NCBI GenBank assembly: GCA_036877525.1
Contig: JAZGTH010000087.1
Location: 3,046,001 to 3,110,000 of the forward strand
Source: Chromobotia macracanthus
Taxonomy: Eukaryota; Chordata; Actinopteri; Cypriniformes; Botiidae
Reading direction: 5' to 3'
Length of the DNA: 64,000 bases
Positions 52,401 to 64,000 of the stretch are shown one piece after another; the stretch's first letter is position 1; the number at the start of each line of letters is the position of its first letter. The position numbers were made by a program, and so were the translations under genes. The notes under the pieces were generated by a model. It had not been told where the DNA came from. It ran no database searches and saw only the letters and a program-made list of their open reading frames with translations.

Positions 52401-54913
52401 TTCTCTGTGCTATCTGGCACTCTGACCGTTTAACAAGCCCATGCACTACAGATCATCTTGTACTGTTCTCCAGCCAGGAACAGTGCTTGACTTATATTTA
52501 TGTGGAACATTTGTATAGTTTGTATTTAAATAGTTTATGTATAGGCAACTTTATATATATTTATATATAGTATATTTATAATCCAATTCTGTTAGCATTT
52601 GTGTTTAGATTTATACTGTTTCACGTCATTGTTGTATGTCTGTATGTAGCACCGTGGTCCTGTGAGGCACGACATTTCGTTCCACTGTATGTCCCCACAT
52701 ATAGCGGAATGACAATAAAGCTCGACTTGACTTAAAGCACTTTTGGATGCATCTATCCTGATAATGAGCAGGACTCACTTATAATGCTCTTCCACTCTGT
52801 CTCAGACAGAGAAAACAGAAAGACAAATTTAGAAGCGAAGACAAGAGGAGAATCCAGTGTAGACTGTTTGTGTGTTAAATTTGTAAGCAGAGGCTGTAAG
52901 AACTGTTTCTTATCATAATGTTGGAGTATATCTATGCATGTATGTATGTCAAATGTGGTTTGTCATACAGTGTAATACTAATGGGCAATATACACACTGA
53001 AATAAAGCATGCAGGCAGGAGACAACACAAGGAGAGATCGTGGGGCAGGTGTTCTCAATGCCGGCAGGAAATGAGTGATGTGCCCTTGGGCAAGGCACCT
53101 TACAGCTTGTTGTAGTGTTTACTGTTCACTGGATGGGTTAAATGCAGGGGTCATATTTCAGTTATCAAATGGGTTTCAAAGTAGCTTTACAGAAACTCCA
53201 ACTGTAGTAAATTTCTAGTTAAATATATATATAATATATATGAATGATCTAATTCCTTCAATACTGTTTGTTCTAGCCATCAAATCTCAAAGATTGACCT
53301 TTTTACCTTTCTGTGACTACAGTTACTCCACAGCACTAAACTCTATTATCTTCTTCTAGTTATTTACCTAAGGATGAATATAAGATACAACAGGGCACCT
53401 TCACACCTGCCTTCACATTGCAAAATAAGAGTTAAATTGGTTGACTTACAGTGACAGAAGGAATCGAGGTCATATCTAAAGATCAGAGCATCAACTTTGG
53501 GGTGTTTTTTTTATTTCAGACAACAAACAACCATCAGCAACTACCCAGAATTCCTTAGAAAAATGCTAAGAACAACTTATTAACATAGCATTACCCGGGA
53601 AACTTCCCAGAACACCATAGTATTGTGGGAGTGTGTTTGAGTGGGCACACACCTTTCATATTGCATTGAGAATGTGTGAAATATTTGTTATTTATAATGT
53701 TATATTTACATTATATTTACATTGCTTAAAGGTAGCATATGCTTTGTAATTCTCCTATTATGCCACAGCGTGAGATGTTTCCAACAACACAGTTTGCTAT
53801 CTAAAAATTTATCCAGTCATATTTCTTTGCCTCTAAAAGTATATTGTTAAATAACTCGAAACAATACCTCTCAAAACAATAATTTTTGTGATTTATTTCC
53901 CCTTTTTTCTTCCTTGCACTGTGCACACCAAAGGAATGTTTCTTCAAGCCTTCATGAAAAGATATAAGAAACTATTCCCCACACAGCAAGGTCAGAAGAC
54001 TGAAATTATTCCTTTTCTCTTATTCCTCAATGCACCTTCGTAACAGCCTCACAAAAGAATCAATGTTCTGACAAAATGTGAAGCATGTAAAACAACTTGC
54101 AGTGAGAATGTAAAAAACGTCTCAGCTGTGGCGCAGCCATTCTCTTGCCTGAGGAACTTTGCCCTGCATTAAAACCCGTCCTTTTCTCTTTGGCATCTTT
54201 ACCCTTGGCTGGTCAGGTCACTGATGGACAAAAGGGAGTTGATTTTAAACTGCTTGAAATGAGTTTATTGGCTTTTGTTTCTCCAACAGGCAGAGTGGGT
54301 TTCGGATATTTCTTTAACACACTGAATGCTGCAGGTATGAGGAGGTCTTGTGAAAAGAAAATTAAAGATGATGCCAGAAAGTTGCAACCTACAGCATAGC
54401 TATGCTCATTTAAGCATGCTGTTTACTATGTTCTTTACTATATTGTTTTAATATTCACTACTTCTATCACATTCACTATCACATTCAGTACTTGAAGGTA
54501 TGTATAAAAATAGTAAAATGCATAAGTTTCATTATAATTGATAACGGTCTCGCCACATAAGACATTTTGGATTTGTTTCATGAAGTTGCAATGCATTTCA
54601 ATGCATTCTGGGATTGCCCTCTTCAGGAAACATGGGATGCTGCTTAGGAATTTGGCATAATTAAGAACGTGCTGTGGGAGGATTTGGAATAAAGCTGTTG
54701 TGTATGTGCGATACCTCTTTCTGTGAAAGCGAGCAGGCCTCTTTGCCAATAGTTTGCAGTGCAACATGGAGCTGTCCCTCTAAAATAAGCTGCTTGTTAT
54801 CCTCAACAACATACGCCTAAACCAAAAAAACAGCACGTGATTAAAACAGTGCCATTTACATTCTTTAGAACTGTCCCAGAAATAAAATACTTATGACTAG
54901 ATGACATTAACTA

Positions 54914-54980
<67 letters not shown>

Positions 54981-57900
54981 CACACACACACACATTTATA
55001 TTTTTTTTGTTTTATAAAGTGCACATGAGAGAAATACTGTCAACAAAGAAATAACAATAAAACCATAATGGTTTTTAATGACAGTTGTTGATTCACCAAA
55101 GACTAGCTAGCATATGACACAATGGTCTGTGCTTCCTACCACAAATCTGAGACAAAGAACCAAATCTTTGTGAAAAGGACAAAAATTATGAATCAATGCC
55201 TAATATAATTTTATGAAATCAGTTTCCCAATTCAAAAGCTATTAAAAACTGCAGGAAGTTTTAATTTTTTGGCTAGCAAGTTTTTTTTAATTGCTCAAAA
55301 CATTCGAAATTTTTTAATCAGTCTACCTTCCAAAGGACGATAATGTCAAGCTCAACTTCGCTGCATTTTCTGATGATACTCATCACACCGTCGTCAGTCA
55401 GGCTCTGTGGCGTGAGGCTCTGCCTCCGCATTTGACTAACACCGCCTGTGGACATGCCCCCTCTCCTGGGCTCACCGGGCAAACCCCTCCGGAAGAAAAA
55501 GTCAGCGCATGGGGTGGTAGAACTGACAATCTAATGAATGTGGAAATGAGAAAGAAAAACAGACAGATCAGAAGCTGAATGAAGACCACAGTGTATGGTT
55601 AGTAATGCTTGTTTTTTAGTATCAAAGATGCGATGATGAACAGTAATGACAACACAAAGGCTTTCTTACTTGCTCATTGCCAAGATTGAGGTCAGCAAAC
55701 GTGTATTTTTCTCCGGCATCTGAGGTAGCTTAAGGATTGAGAGAGAATATAACGATGTCAGTATGTGGGTATTTGACGTATAATAACATAATATTTCAAT
55801 ATTATAACAGAACTATGAAAATGCAGTTTAAAATAGTTTAAAACGCATGTCACACAGCAGGACGCCAACTTCCCATTTTCAAATTGTCAAACAGTTTGCT
55901 GCGTTTTGATTGGTAGAGATTTAACCATGACTGGGTCTAAAGTGAAGCAGCGTGAAGTGAAGCAGCGTGAAATGAAGCAGCGATAAACACACCTAATCGT
56001 GACAGAATGTGTTAACTGAGATATGATTTGATACAGATGGGGCTTTGAATGGATTTACAAATGCGAGTGTATTGGCATCCCACCTTCCTCCATCCGGCAT
56101 CTGGTGGCCCTGAAGCACAGCTTCCCCCTCTCCCTGCTGGCCAGCTTAGAGTCTGAGAGCAAACACAAGACGAAACAAAAGTAAAGAAAGAAGATGAGGG
56201 TTCTTTCGCACATTTTCAGAAAAGCTTTTATGTGGTGTAAGGGCAGGCCAGTATTCACTTTGACCTGTTGAAACAGATAAAACACTTTTTCTTAAGTTTT
56301 TCTTAAAACACAGACCTCCGTATACACACACAAACATTTTGCACGTCAATTAACTGTTCCAAGCAAGGTCAGAATTTTAGTGCATCAAAGTGCATTCATA
56401 AATGTGGGGCATTTTAACTTGCTTCATTTTTAGACTCCGTTCTCCCTGTTTTTCATTTGTTTTTTTTGATTAGGCACCAAGATTTACATTAAATCAGGCT
56501 TCCATCAAGAATATATTCAGATTTTTTATTATTTTTAAACAATGTAAAAAAAAACAACATAATCTTTTTGTGCACCATAGTTCTCTAATCACGTGTGTAT
56601 TTATTACTCAAAATCATTACCTATATTTTTTTTGGATACAAGTTTTAGAAGTATTAGAGTATTAGAAGTAAAAACGAAGCATTTTTGACAACAGCTCTGA
56701 CCCTCAGATTTTTTTTTCAGATATTTCAATCCCATGATGCATTTCAATCCCATGATGCATTTCAATCCCATGATGCATTGTCCTGTCAAGCCTGAAACGT
56801 TGATGTATCAGTTACCATGGAGGTTAACCAGAGCCAAGTGGATGAGTAGAAACATTTGTATTTTTCTTTGCTCAAATTTAAAAGTATCCTAACAAGCAGC
56901 ATTCTTCACAATACCCTGTTTGTTTGTAGCTTTAGGCCCTTTTTCCACTATCTCTCTCTCCTCAGGTAAAATCTTATTCAAATGTCTTCAGACATTTGAA
57001 TTAAAGTACTGAATTAGGAACTCACAAAAAGACGTCACAGTCAAAACATGACACCAAGCCACTGATTTAGCCAAGCAATTACAACATTTGGTTAAAGATG
57101 TAAGGCTTTACATATTTAAATATACATTTACTAATCAAGATGTAGTATACATTTACATATTTTATATATTTCATTGCATTTAGGGTGCTCTCACACTGGC
57201 AGTTTAGTTAAAAAGGTGGTTCGAGTTCAGTTGCACTAGAGCTATGGTGCAACTGAACTGCATGTGTTTTCAATGTGTTCTCCATGCATTCTACACGCAC
57301 ATTGGTAATGACGTAAAGATGAACTCAAATGCACTCAAATGAGATGAACTCAAAGGTTTTGATAGCATCAAGTGAGTGTGAAACCAAACCAACAATGCAG
57401 GAGCAAACATGCCCAGTGTGAAAGCCCCTTACCTTACTCCATCTAAACCTGACTTTGTGAAGCTGTAAGATGAACGTGTGCATGGTTTAGCAAGCCAATT
57501 AAATTACGTGAGTGCGCCTACATGTTTCATGCGCTCAGCACTATTTCAAAGTGACCTGATTTCATCTCGGCAGTTCAAAGCTGCTGCATCATCCTGCGTC
57601 GAGCATGTGCTTCTCTCCCAGAACATCAGTGTTACTGTACAGATGACTCAACACAAATGCAATCTGACCCAATTTCAATACAGCACTTAAGGGCTGGCTG
57701 CAACCGAGCACATCATTGTGTCTGGGTGGAAATAGACCTGTGCCTGCTCCCAGCTGCAGGTGCATTTGATACTCTGCCCTGCTGACGTCTGCACATCTCC
57801 TCTGTCAGTGCTCACAGGGTTGCCAGGGCGGGCGACAAGCTCTCTGTGGGAACTTATGGATTTATGGATCTTCCTTTCTCTAAACACTTCAAAGACAGGG

Positions 57901-60900
57901 CAGTGTGGTGTTTGAAAAGAACCAAGTATGAGCAAAACAACATATTTACCAAATCATCTAATCGGTGGGTGTTTAAGGTGGTCTTAAAAAAAGCTTCACC
58001 ATGTATAGTCGTCACGTTGTCTTAGAAACACAACAGTCTCAGCATGAGATGGCATGAGAATAAAAATCCTCTTCAAAATCAACTTTTAAGTTTTATCCCT
58101 CCTTAACTGATTGTGTGTACCCACAGAAAAAGATCAATTTGAATTTATCCTGGTTATAATAGAGGGATAACAGGGAATTCATACCGTTCTCTCCTGCAGG
58201 GTTGATACACTTGTGCAGCCTCCACTGTCTGCTGCTACTGGACACCTGAACTATGTGGAACTCACGAACACCAGCTTCACTCTGAAAGTGAGATAGTGTT
58301 TGAGAGAGAGAAAGAGGGAGACAAAGATTGTGTAAGAGAGAGAGAGAGAGGGTTATTTAGTTATTTCAGTAAAATGGTGAAAAAGTGACCATAATAAGCA
58401 TTTATGATTCTGGATTACACCAGTGGGAGTGAAGCCACCACTCACATGCTTTGAACTGTATGTTCTGTGTGTTTCTGTGTGGGTCATGTGAAGACTAATG
58501 ATATGAACGCATCTTAAACCATTTAAAATGTTTTTGACGGAAAGTATAAGAATGTACGTGTGTGTGAAGTGTGTCACTGGTGGCATAAAAAAAAATGGCA
58601 AAATCAATGATTGTTTGTTTTTAAAAGTCTTGCAACACTCCACCCCATGGACCAAAATTAATCTGCCAATGGTGGGTGAATTAAAAAAAATTGGCCATAA
58701 ATTGTTTTTTGTTTTATATTTTAATATTTATTTATTTATGCCCCTATGACAATGCGATTATTTTTGCATTATTTTATACGTTTTAAACACTCGCAAAACA
58801 TTCAGACTGTCTCTCAGTTAAACAGCACCAGTCACGTATTGAGTTTCTCATATTGAGAACAAACAGTTTTTGTTTCATACTCTTCAGCGCGTTCTATGCA
58901 TTAGAAGATGCACAAGTCATGACAGGTGTTCTCTTGACTAACATTTTAACATAAAAATATGACACTCCGGAGCTTCAAAGCAGATGCCTGCCTGAGCCGC
59001 CGTGCGTGTGGAAATGAACTCACCGTGTTGATGTTCTCCACGTCAACAAATACCAACATGTTGCCGTTCTTCTCCTCCCTCCCTCTCTCTCTGCCCTGCA
59101 GCGTGTTGCTGCGGCTGGCCGTGGCTCTGACGCTCAGAGAGCGGCTTGCGCAGATGAAAGCCGTATGACGGAGAACCCTGTGACTGCAAGTTTCACCCAG
59201 AGAACAGGAATGAGTCACTCCTGTAGTCATTTTCACACTGCTGGTGTTACTAGCCAATTAGCCCCCTTTAAAAGGAGCTAGTACATTTCCAAATGAAAGC
59301 ACATGCTCAAATCTTTAATAATCACTTAACAGCGTAAAACACAAATGTTCAGTACCACAGCCACTAAACCAGAATAAAAAAACGTATATACGTACAGTGT
59401 TTTGTACCACATACAAAACACTCTTCTAACTTGTTTTTGTATAATGAATAAAATGCGTCTGCTTAATTATCTATTCATATATCCTATATGAAAGTTAGAC
59501 ATGTCTATGTTAGTGGTATTACGTTTCATCAGTAGACAAAGAGCTGAATACTTCTGTAATCAGCACACCAGATTCAACCCCATGAAAGGTGATATAGGTG
59601 AGATATTCATAGCAGGTGTTCCTGAAGTGATTTTTTTTTAAATGTACTTATGTTTTTTTAAGTCTGTAATCATTGAGTGAGTAGTGAAAGGGAAATTTAT
59701 AATAGTAGAGTGCGTTTTGCACAGATATTAAACCAATAGATCAAATCTATCCACAGCTGAAATCTGTATTTCTGAGTCACCACATTTCAAACCCTACAAT
59801 CACAAATGGCTAATTTTAACTTCTAAGTTACTAAAACGCCAAATGTAAGACGACTGATGATCTAATGAAAGAAATGGGACCCAATCTCACCATCAGTGTG
59901 GCAAAAATCATGTAATAGTGCAACATTTTGCACTTCCCAGGAATTCTTTTGAAACATAATTCAATGCAAACAAAGCATCAAGCCATCTACCTGAGTTTGG
60001 CGGTCTTCTCTGTGCTCTCATAGTAAAACAGGAAGTTGATTTCATGGACACCCTCTCGATCAGGCCCCCTCAGCCACAGTGGAATCTGTAGTGCCTCCCC
60101 TGGTCCCAACACACCTCCTGATAAGGGTATGTCCGTCACAGCCAGCCTATCACCACTGGTGACCCCGAACGCTGCTGGTGACACGAGGGTCACCGCTGCC
60201 ACTGAGGGGGCCGTGGCCACAGTCTTGTAGGCGGAGCAGTGTTCTGCGGCTGTGGGGGTCACTGGGGTGAGGTCAGAGGTGGCGCTCCCGAACGTGAAGA
60301 ACTCTGGGTGAGTGGATGCCACCCGCAGGCCAGTGAGAGGGACTGCACTCACATTAACAAATTCTACCCACGCCTTTCGAATCTCACCACACAGTAAACC
60401 AGTGGGAAAATTTAGGAAAAACACCTGTGTGGAAGAGGGAAATAAAGTCATAAAGTCTGTGCCACATAGAGCTTATTCTAGCCAAGAACCATCATCTGAC
60501 TAACATAAAGTGATTTAATGCAGTTAACGCTGATCATTGTTTTGTTTCAAAAGTGCACTAAAAACAAATTTTAGACATTTAGAATATATTGGAGTTCAAA
60601 ATCTGATACATTGTCCAACTCTGGTTAATATTATCACTGACTTTGTCAATCATCATAACCAATAACTTATCAATAATTTAACGGTGATGAGTGTGCAGAA
60701 ATGCTTAATAAAATGTGTTTAATTAACCTGCTCTCTGAGGGACTCATTAAAGTAGCTGATTAAATGAATAAAGTCTAGATTTTAAACTTTAAACACACCT
60801 CCAGTAAAGGCATAGGAGGGGTGATAATGGGGTCCAGGCGGCGATCTGGTCCATATGTCACAGAGGTCTTTTCTTCTTTGGTCATGTTGAGCCTGGGCCC

Positions 60901-63487
60901 CTGGATCTCCAGATTCTGCTGTCCACGCACACACATCAGATTACTGACCGGTGAGCCTGCATCACAAATCAATGACCTATACCGTTATGGCTTCTATAAT
61001 GTTTCAACAAATCACATATAAAGACGGGTTCAGTGTTCAAATGTGTGACAAATAAAGGTGTTTGTGACGCACCTTCGCTGTTTCCCACATCTCCTGTGCC
61101 CAGGTTGTAAATCACCCCGAGAACATGCAGCTCTCCTGTCTTATGAGGAAGCAGCTTCAAACGGGCCTGAAATCATGAGAAGAACACAAGCAAAAATTCA
61201 AGCAAAGCAACAGGAAAACTGAGACAATTCGACTGGAAGGGGAACAGAGTGGAGGGTTTTTGGAATTTTTTTAGATTAATGTTGTCTCAACATGTCTCTT
61301 TAAATTTGATTCATGGCTGTCCCCACTCTGATATTCACCATCATCCATTTTCACAAAACAATTTATATTTTTAATGTTGCCTTTTTCATAATATTTTCCA
61401 ACCTATTTTTTATTCCCAAGTTTATTAACGCTGTGCTTAAAGGTGCAGTAAGTGATTGAGAAACACTGCTGATATTTTTCAAAACCGACCCCCAAACAAA
61501 CACTCTTTGTCCTGTCACAGTCCTGTCCAAGACTCTCAAAGCCATCCAACAAACAGACATCCAACAAATATTCACAAAATTGATTGTTTAGGTGTTGATT
61601 TCAATTCTGAACAGCATTTCTCTCAGAAATCACTTGCTGCACTATCCACATACAGCAAATTTCTGCCAACATAACTGTATTATGTACCACTAACGTGCAA
61701 GTGATCCTCGCTAAAACGATCAATCGTCTTCCTGTTTCAAAGACAAGACATCAGAGCTACAGCGAGAAACACTCACCACTTTGGTCTCCTCCGGGCTCAT
61801 GGTGAACTCTGGTATGACTTGTGTGTCAATGATGTCATTGAGGGCCAGGGTCTAGAACAGATTCAAATGCAGAGAAGTTCACCAAACACAGATGAAAAAC
61901 TCAATCCCAGAGAGCAAGATAAACCGAGAGATGATGAAGGGTCTTACTTCTTTTGAAGATGCAGCCTCTTTCTCATTGGTGATGGTTTCTCCGATCGTGC
62001 CTCCCTGAGGGCCTGAGAAGTCTTTCAGTGTAAACTTCCACAGCAGAGACAGAGCTGACAGCACCAAAGGAACCTTCAAGGGATTACGGAACATCACCTC
62101 CACAATGATGGGTTCTGTTACACAAAAAAAGAAGACCATTGTTTCCATAGCAAAATAGATGACCACGTTCTTTTACTGCTGACAGTAAACACCTTGATAT
62201 TTTTAGGTCTTTTAAATCAGCTGACAGTATATTCCAGCCATGAATAAGCAAAAGTCAACTGGCCAAACATACTTTTCCTTAATAGTATTTTCCACTGTAG
62301 CAGCTATGCTATCAGCAATACCTTTTTAAAAAGAATTTCAAAGACTTGCAGTACATCTGCAAATTTCATCACATTTCCCTATGATGGTAAGAAGTGTGCA
62401 TAATGGAAACAAAAAGAAATGTCAGGCCAGATTCAAACCCACATCACCCACATGAGCACCAACTGCACAATGTGTCTGGAGCTCAGGTGTTCACTAAACC
62501 TAAGAACTATTACACCTCATACAGCCAGGGATGATTGTGATCTGATGTAGAGTGCTGCTTAAATATTAACTCATGAGGAATGTAGAGGAACATGGTGGGT
62601 CTTCCAGATTCTTCCTGTTCCTCCTGTCTATTTCCACATTGCTGGGGGGCTGCTGAGAGGTGAATGTTACAGCCATTAAAATAACAATTTTAATACTCAA
62701 TAAAAGTCTCACGTTCACAGTGAATACACTGAGGAGGAAATAGTGAAGCAAACAGACTTCAGGTTAATGTAATCACACACACACACACACACACGTGAGC
62801 ACAAGGGTTCAAAAACAGATAAGGGACGCTCTCTTTCATTTGCTCTCTCTTTGAAACTGTCAATTCAAAAAAAAAAATCAAATAAAGAGGAAAACAGTAA
62901 ATAATTCATTTGGGTCCAATTAAAAATACACTTCAAACACAATAATAAAGCCCTTTTAATGTATGAGTTTATGTCAATAAAGCAGTTGAGGGATTAGATG
63001 CCTCAAAACCAAATTTGAAGGCAGGAAGATGGAAATAAAGGAATTTTTGAATTAAAAAAAAGTTTCAAGATTTTGCAGGCCTAACCCATAACTAGATCTA
63101 AATATTGTAATCTAAATATTGCAAATGTCATATCACTTCTTTTCCATAAAGAACATGAAACATGTTGGTTAGATAATTACAAATTTGCAAATATTCTTTA
63201 ATTTAAATAGATTTTATATATTTACAGCATTCATTACAGCATGTATCACATTTTCTTCAGTATAGTGCACAGATAACAGAGAGGAGCTGTACCCTCCACA
63301 ACAGCCAGAGGGTGTCTCAGGTTGTCTGTCTGGCTGTTCAGGCAGCACTGGGAAGGCTGGAAAGTAATAGGCACCGCCCCCCTGTTCGCCACGGCGACGA
63401 CACGCTCCTCCAACTCCCTCCACAGCTGGGATAGGTCACGATCAAACTCCTGGTCCAGAGAGACATGTGTGGCAGCCTGCTTCTCAC
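49401..63487 (-). CDS. trappc8: TRAPPC8, C-terminal half (5' part outside the window)
   Basis: Subunit specific to the TRAPPIII tethering complex, which activates Rab1 in ER-Golgi traffic and autophagosome formation. Fifteen coding exons in transcript order: 63487-63293, 62114-61948, 61851-61777, 61166-61073, 60956-60799, 60424-59991, 59177-59024, 58281-58185, 56152-56084, 55719-55670, 55530-55327, 54816-54715, 51123-50990, 49843-49754, 49635-49401. Phases join without a stop for about 751 residues, roughly half of the ~1,435-aa human protein. Recognised segments include RHTAFICASRSLSV, NMLVFVDVENINT, EFHIVQVSSSSRQW, KYTFADLNLGNEQ, ELDIIVLWKAYVVED, SLEQLSHLIKTCLHYPESY, VTLTLSNCSMAQVDVIIDL, HGSFTWLGQTQYKLQL and the terminus ETSQQSAMPALIIINSI. 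These C-terminal parts are beta-sandwich-like in the family and have no catalytic residues. The first exon here starts in phase 1, so earlier exons lie beyond 64000. Confidence 0.95.
50156..50410. mobile_element. Palindromic 'GTTCACCC' DNA element
   Basis: Starts AAAGGGATAGTTCACCCAAA and contains ATGTCATTCCAAACC, CACAAAACCACTGAGACATT and TTTGTGTTCCACAGAAGAA, a repeat familiar from cyprinid genomes. The right arm is truncated. It lies in a trappc8 intron. Confidence 0.65.
51546..51860. mobile_element. Palindromic 'GTTCACCC' DNA element, second copy
   Basis: TTTACTCACCCTCATGTTGT at the left is matched inverted at the right by AAAGAGTAAGTGACAGACTT, ending in TTTTTGGGTAAACTATTTG. It lies in a trappc8 intron. 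Confidence 0.6.
52610..52735 (+). mobile_element. 3' tail of a LINE-type retrotransposon
   Basis: GCACCGTGGTCCTGTGAGGC, CATTTCGTTCCACTGTATGT and AATGACAATAAAGCTCGACT with a terminal TTGACTT resemble the 3' end of a common fish LINE. Only the tail is present; the family cannot be fixed. Confidence 0.5.
53070..53160 (+). mobile_element. 3' fragment of the SINE family at 39166
   Basis: GGCAAGGCACCTTACAGCTT and CACTGGATGGGTTAAATGCA match the SINE body and tail; the tRNA-like head is missing. Confidence 0.5.
54918..54994. repeat. (TA)n-(CA)n microsatellite
   Basis: TA run to 54976, passing into a short CA run, in the trappc8 intron between 54816 and 55327. Confidence 0.93.
55940..55983. repeat. 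Tandem 15-bp repeat, three copies
   Basis: Unit AAGTGAAGCAGCGTG, in a trappc8 intron. Confidence 0.85.
56722..56775. repeat. Tandem 18-bp repeat, three copies
   Basis: Unit ATTTCAATCCCATGATGC, three identical copies, in a trappc8 intron. Confidence 0.92.
57182..57431. mobile_element. MITE with 'GGGTGCTCTCACACTGG' end
   Basis: The left end GGGTGCTCTCACACTGGCAG is mirrored by GCCCAGTGTGAAAGCCCC at the right. No coding capacity. It lies in a trappc8 intron. Confidence 0.6.
61439..61650. mobile_element. hAT-like MITE, same family as 37140
   Basis: AAAGGTGCAGTAAGTGATTG at the left and CTCAGAAATCACTTGCTGCA at the right are inverted copies; internal CAACAAATATTCACAAAAT is shared with the copy at 37140. 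The internal region is shorter, so this is a deletion derivative. Confidence 0.7.
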
Positions 63488-64000
63488 CTGGAATCCATAA
63501 GAGTCCATCATAAACAATTGATTGAGGACAAGAAAACCAAAAATTTAATTTAAAATGAATCTATGCACTATATATATAATTTATAAACATTTATATACTG
63601 TAAGCACTGCTCCTGCACACTATTTTATGATAATCTAAGTACAGACCTGTATATATGTATGTGTAAATATATATTATTATTATTATTACTGTTATTCTGT
63701 GCACCACTGAGGAACATGTCAGAGCATATGCGTTAAACGCTAGGTCACGGCCCTAACCAGTCTGTTTTTGATTAATGAGAGGTGATGCACATTAAAGCAG
63801 AGCGAGTCTTTTTCTAGCCACAGTATCTGTTTCCCTCTTGAAAAGGTTTTATGAAAATAAATGAATTAATCTCAATGACGACTTCCCTCTAGGATACATG
63901 CACTGATTCCCTCCTTACAACTATGAAAAGACCGCAGGGAAAAAGCTCATATGATTGAAAAATCATGGAAATCAAGGATATATGCTCATTACAAATCCCC

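Overview
This is vertebrate nuclear DNA, almost certainly from a teleost fish and probably an ostariophysan or cyprinid. The genes are multi-exon with GT-AG introns. Introns and spacers carry fish-type repeats: an L2-type LINE with a tail ending in AAAGC(A/G)TCTGCTAAATG, tRNA-derived SINEs, hAT-like MITEs, Tc1-like relics, and the 'GGATAGTTCACCCAAAAAT' palindromic repeat familiar from cyprinid genomes. All exon models were built by hand from splice signals, reading frame and remembered family sequences. No alignment or search was run.

Layout. (1) 64-349, +: a decayed piece of a desmoglein-like cadherin, covering the membrane-proximal extracellular end, transmembrane segment and juxtamembrane region. 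(2) 2055-10987, +: a full desmoglein (dsg2-like) with about 14 coding exons, 1157 aa, and an unusual Gly/Ala/Lys-Pro-Gly insertion in its third cadherin repeat. (3) 13583-16182, +: transthyretin (ttr), four exons, 149 aa, with a clear TATA box. (4) 19744-28747, -: b4galt6, nine exons, 381 aa, starting in a CpG-rich region. (5) 36106-46741, -: a non-visual opsin of the Opn5/neuropsin group, six exons, about 475 aa, with the retinal lysine but no DRY motif. (6) 49401 to the right edge, -: the C-terminal half of trappc8 (15 coding exons in the window), whose 5' half lies outside.

The order desmoglein - TTR - B4GALT6 - TRAPPC8 matches the conserved block on human 18q12. The main difference is the opsin gene between b4galt6 and trappc8. 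The genes are neighbours by ancestry, not an operon: cell adhesion, hormone transport, glycolipid synthesis, light sensing and vesicle tethering/autophagy. The ttr and b4galt6 genes converge, so 16183-19743 holds both 3' ends.

No new multi-gene system is evident. The observations most worth checking are the desmoglein relic at the left edge, the low-complexity insertion in the desmoglein, the opsin's position and its lost DRY motif, the L2 element ending next to an opsin splice donor, and two b4galt6 splice sites built into or beside microsatellites.
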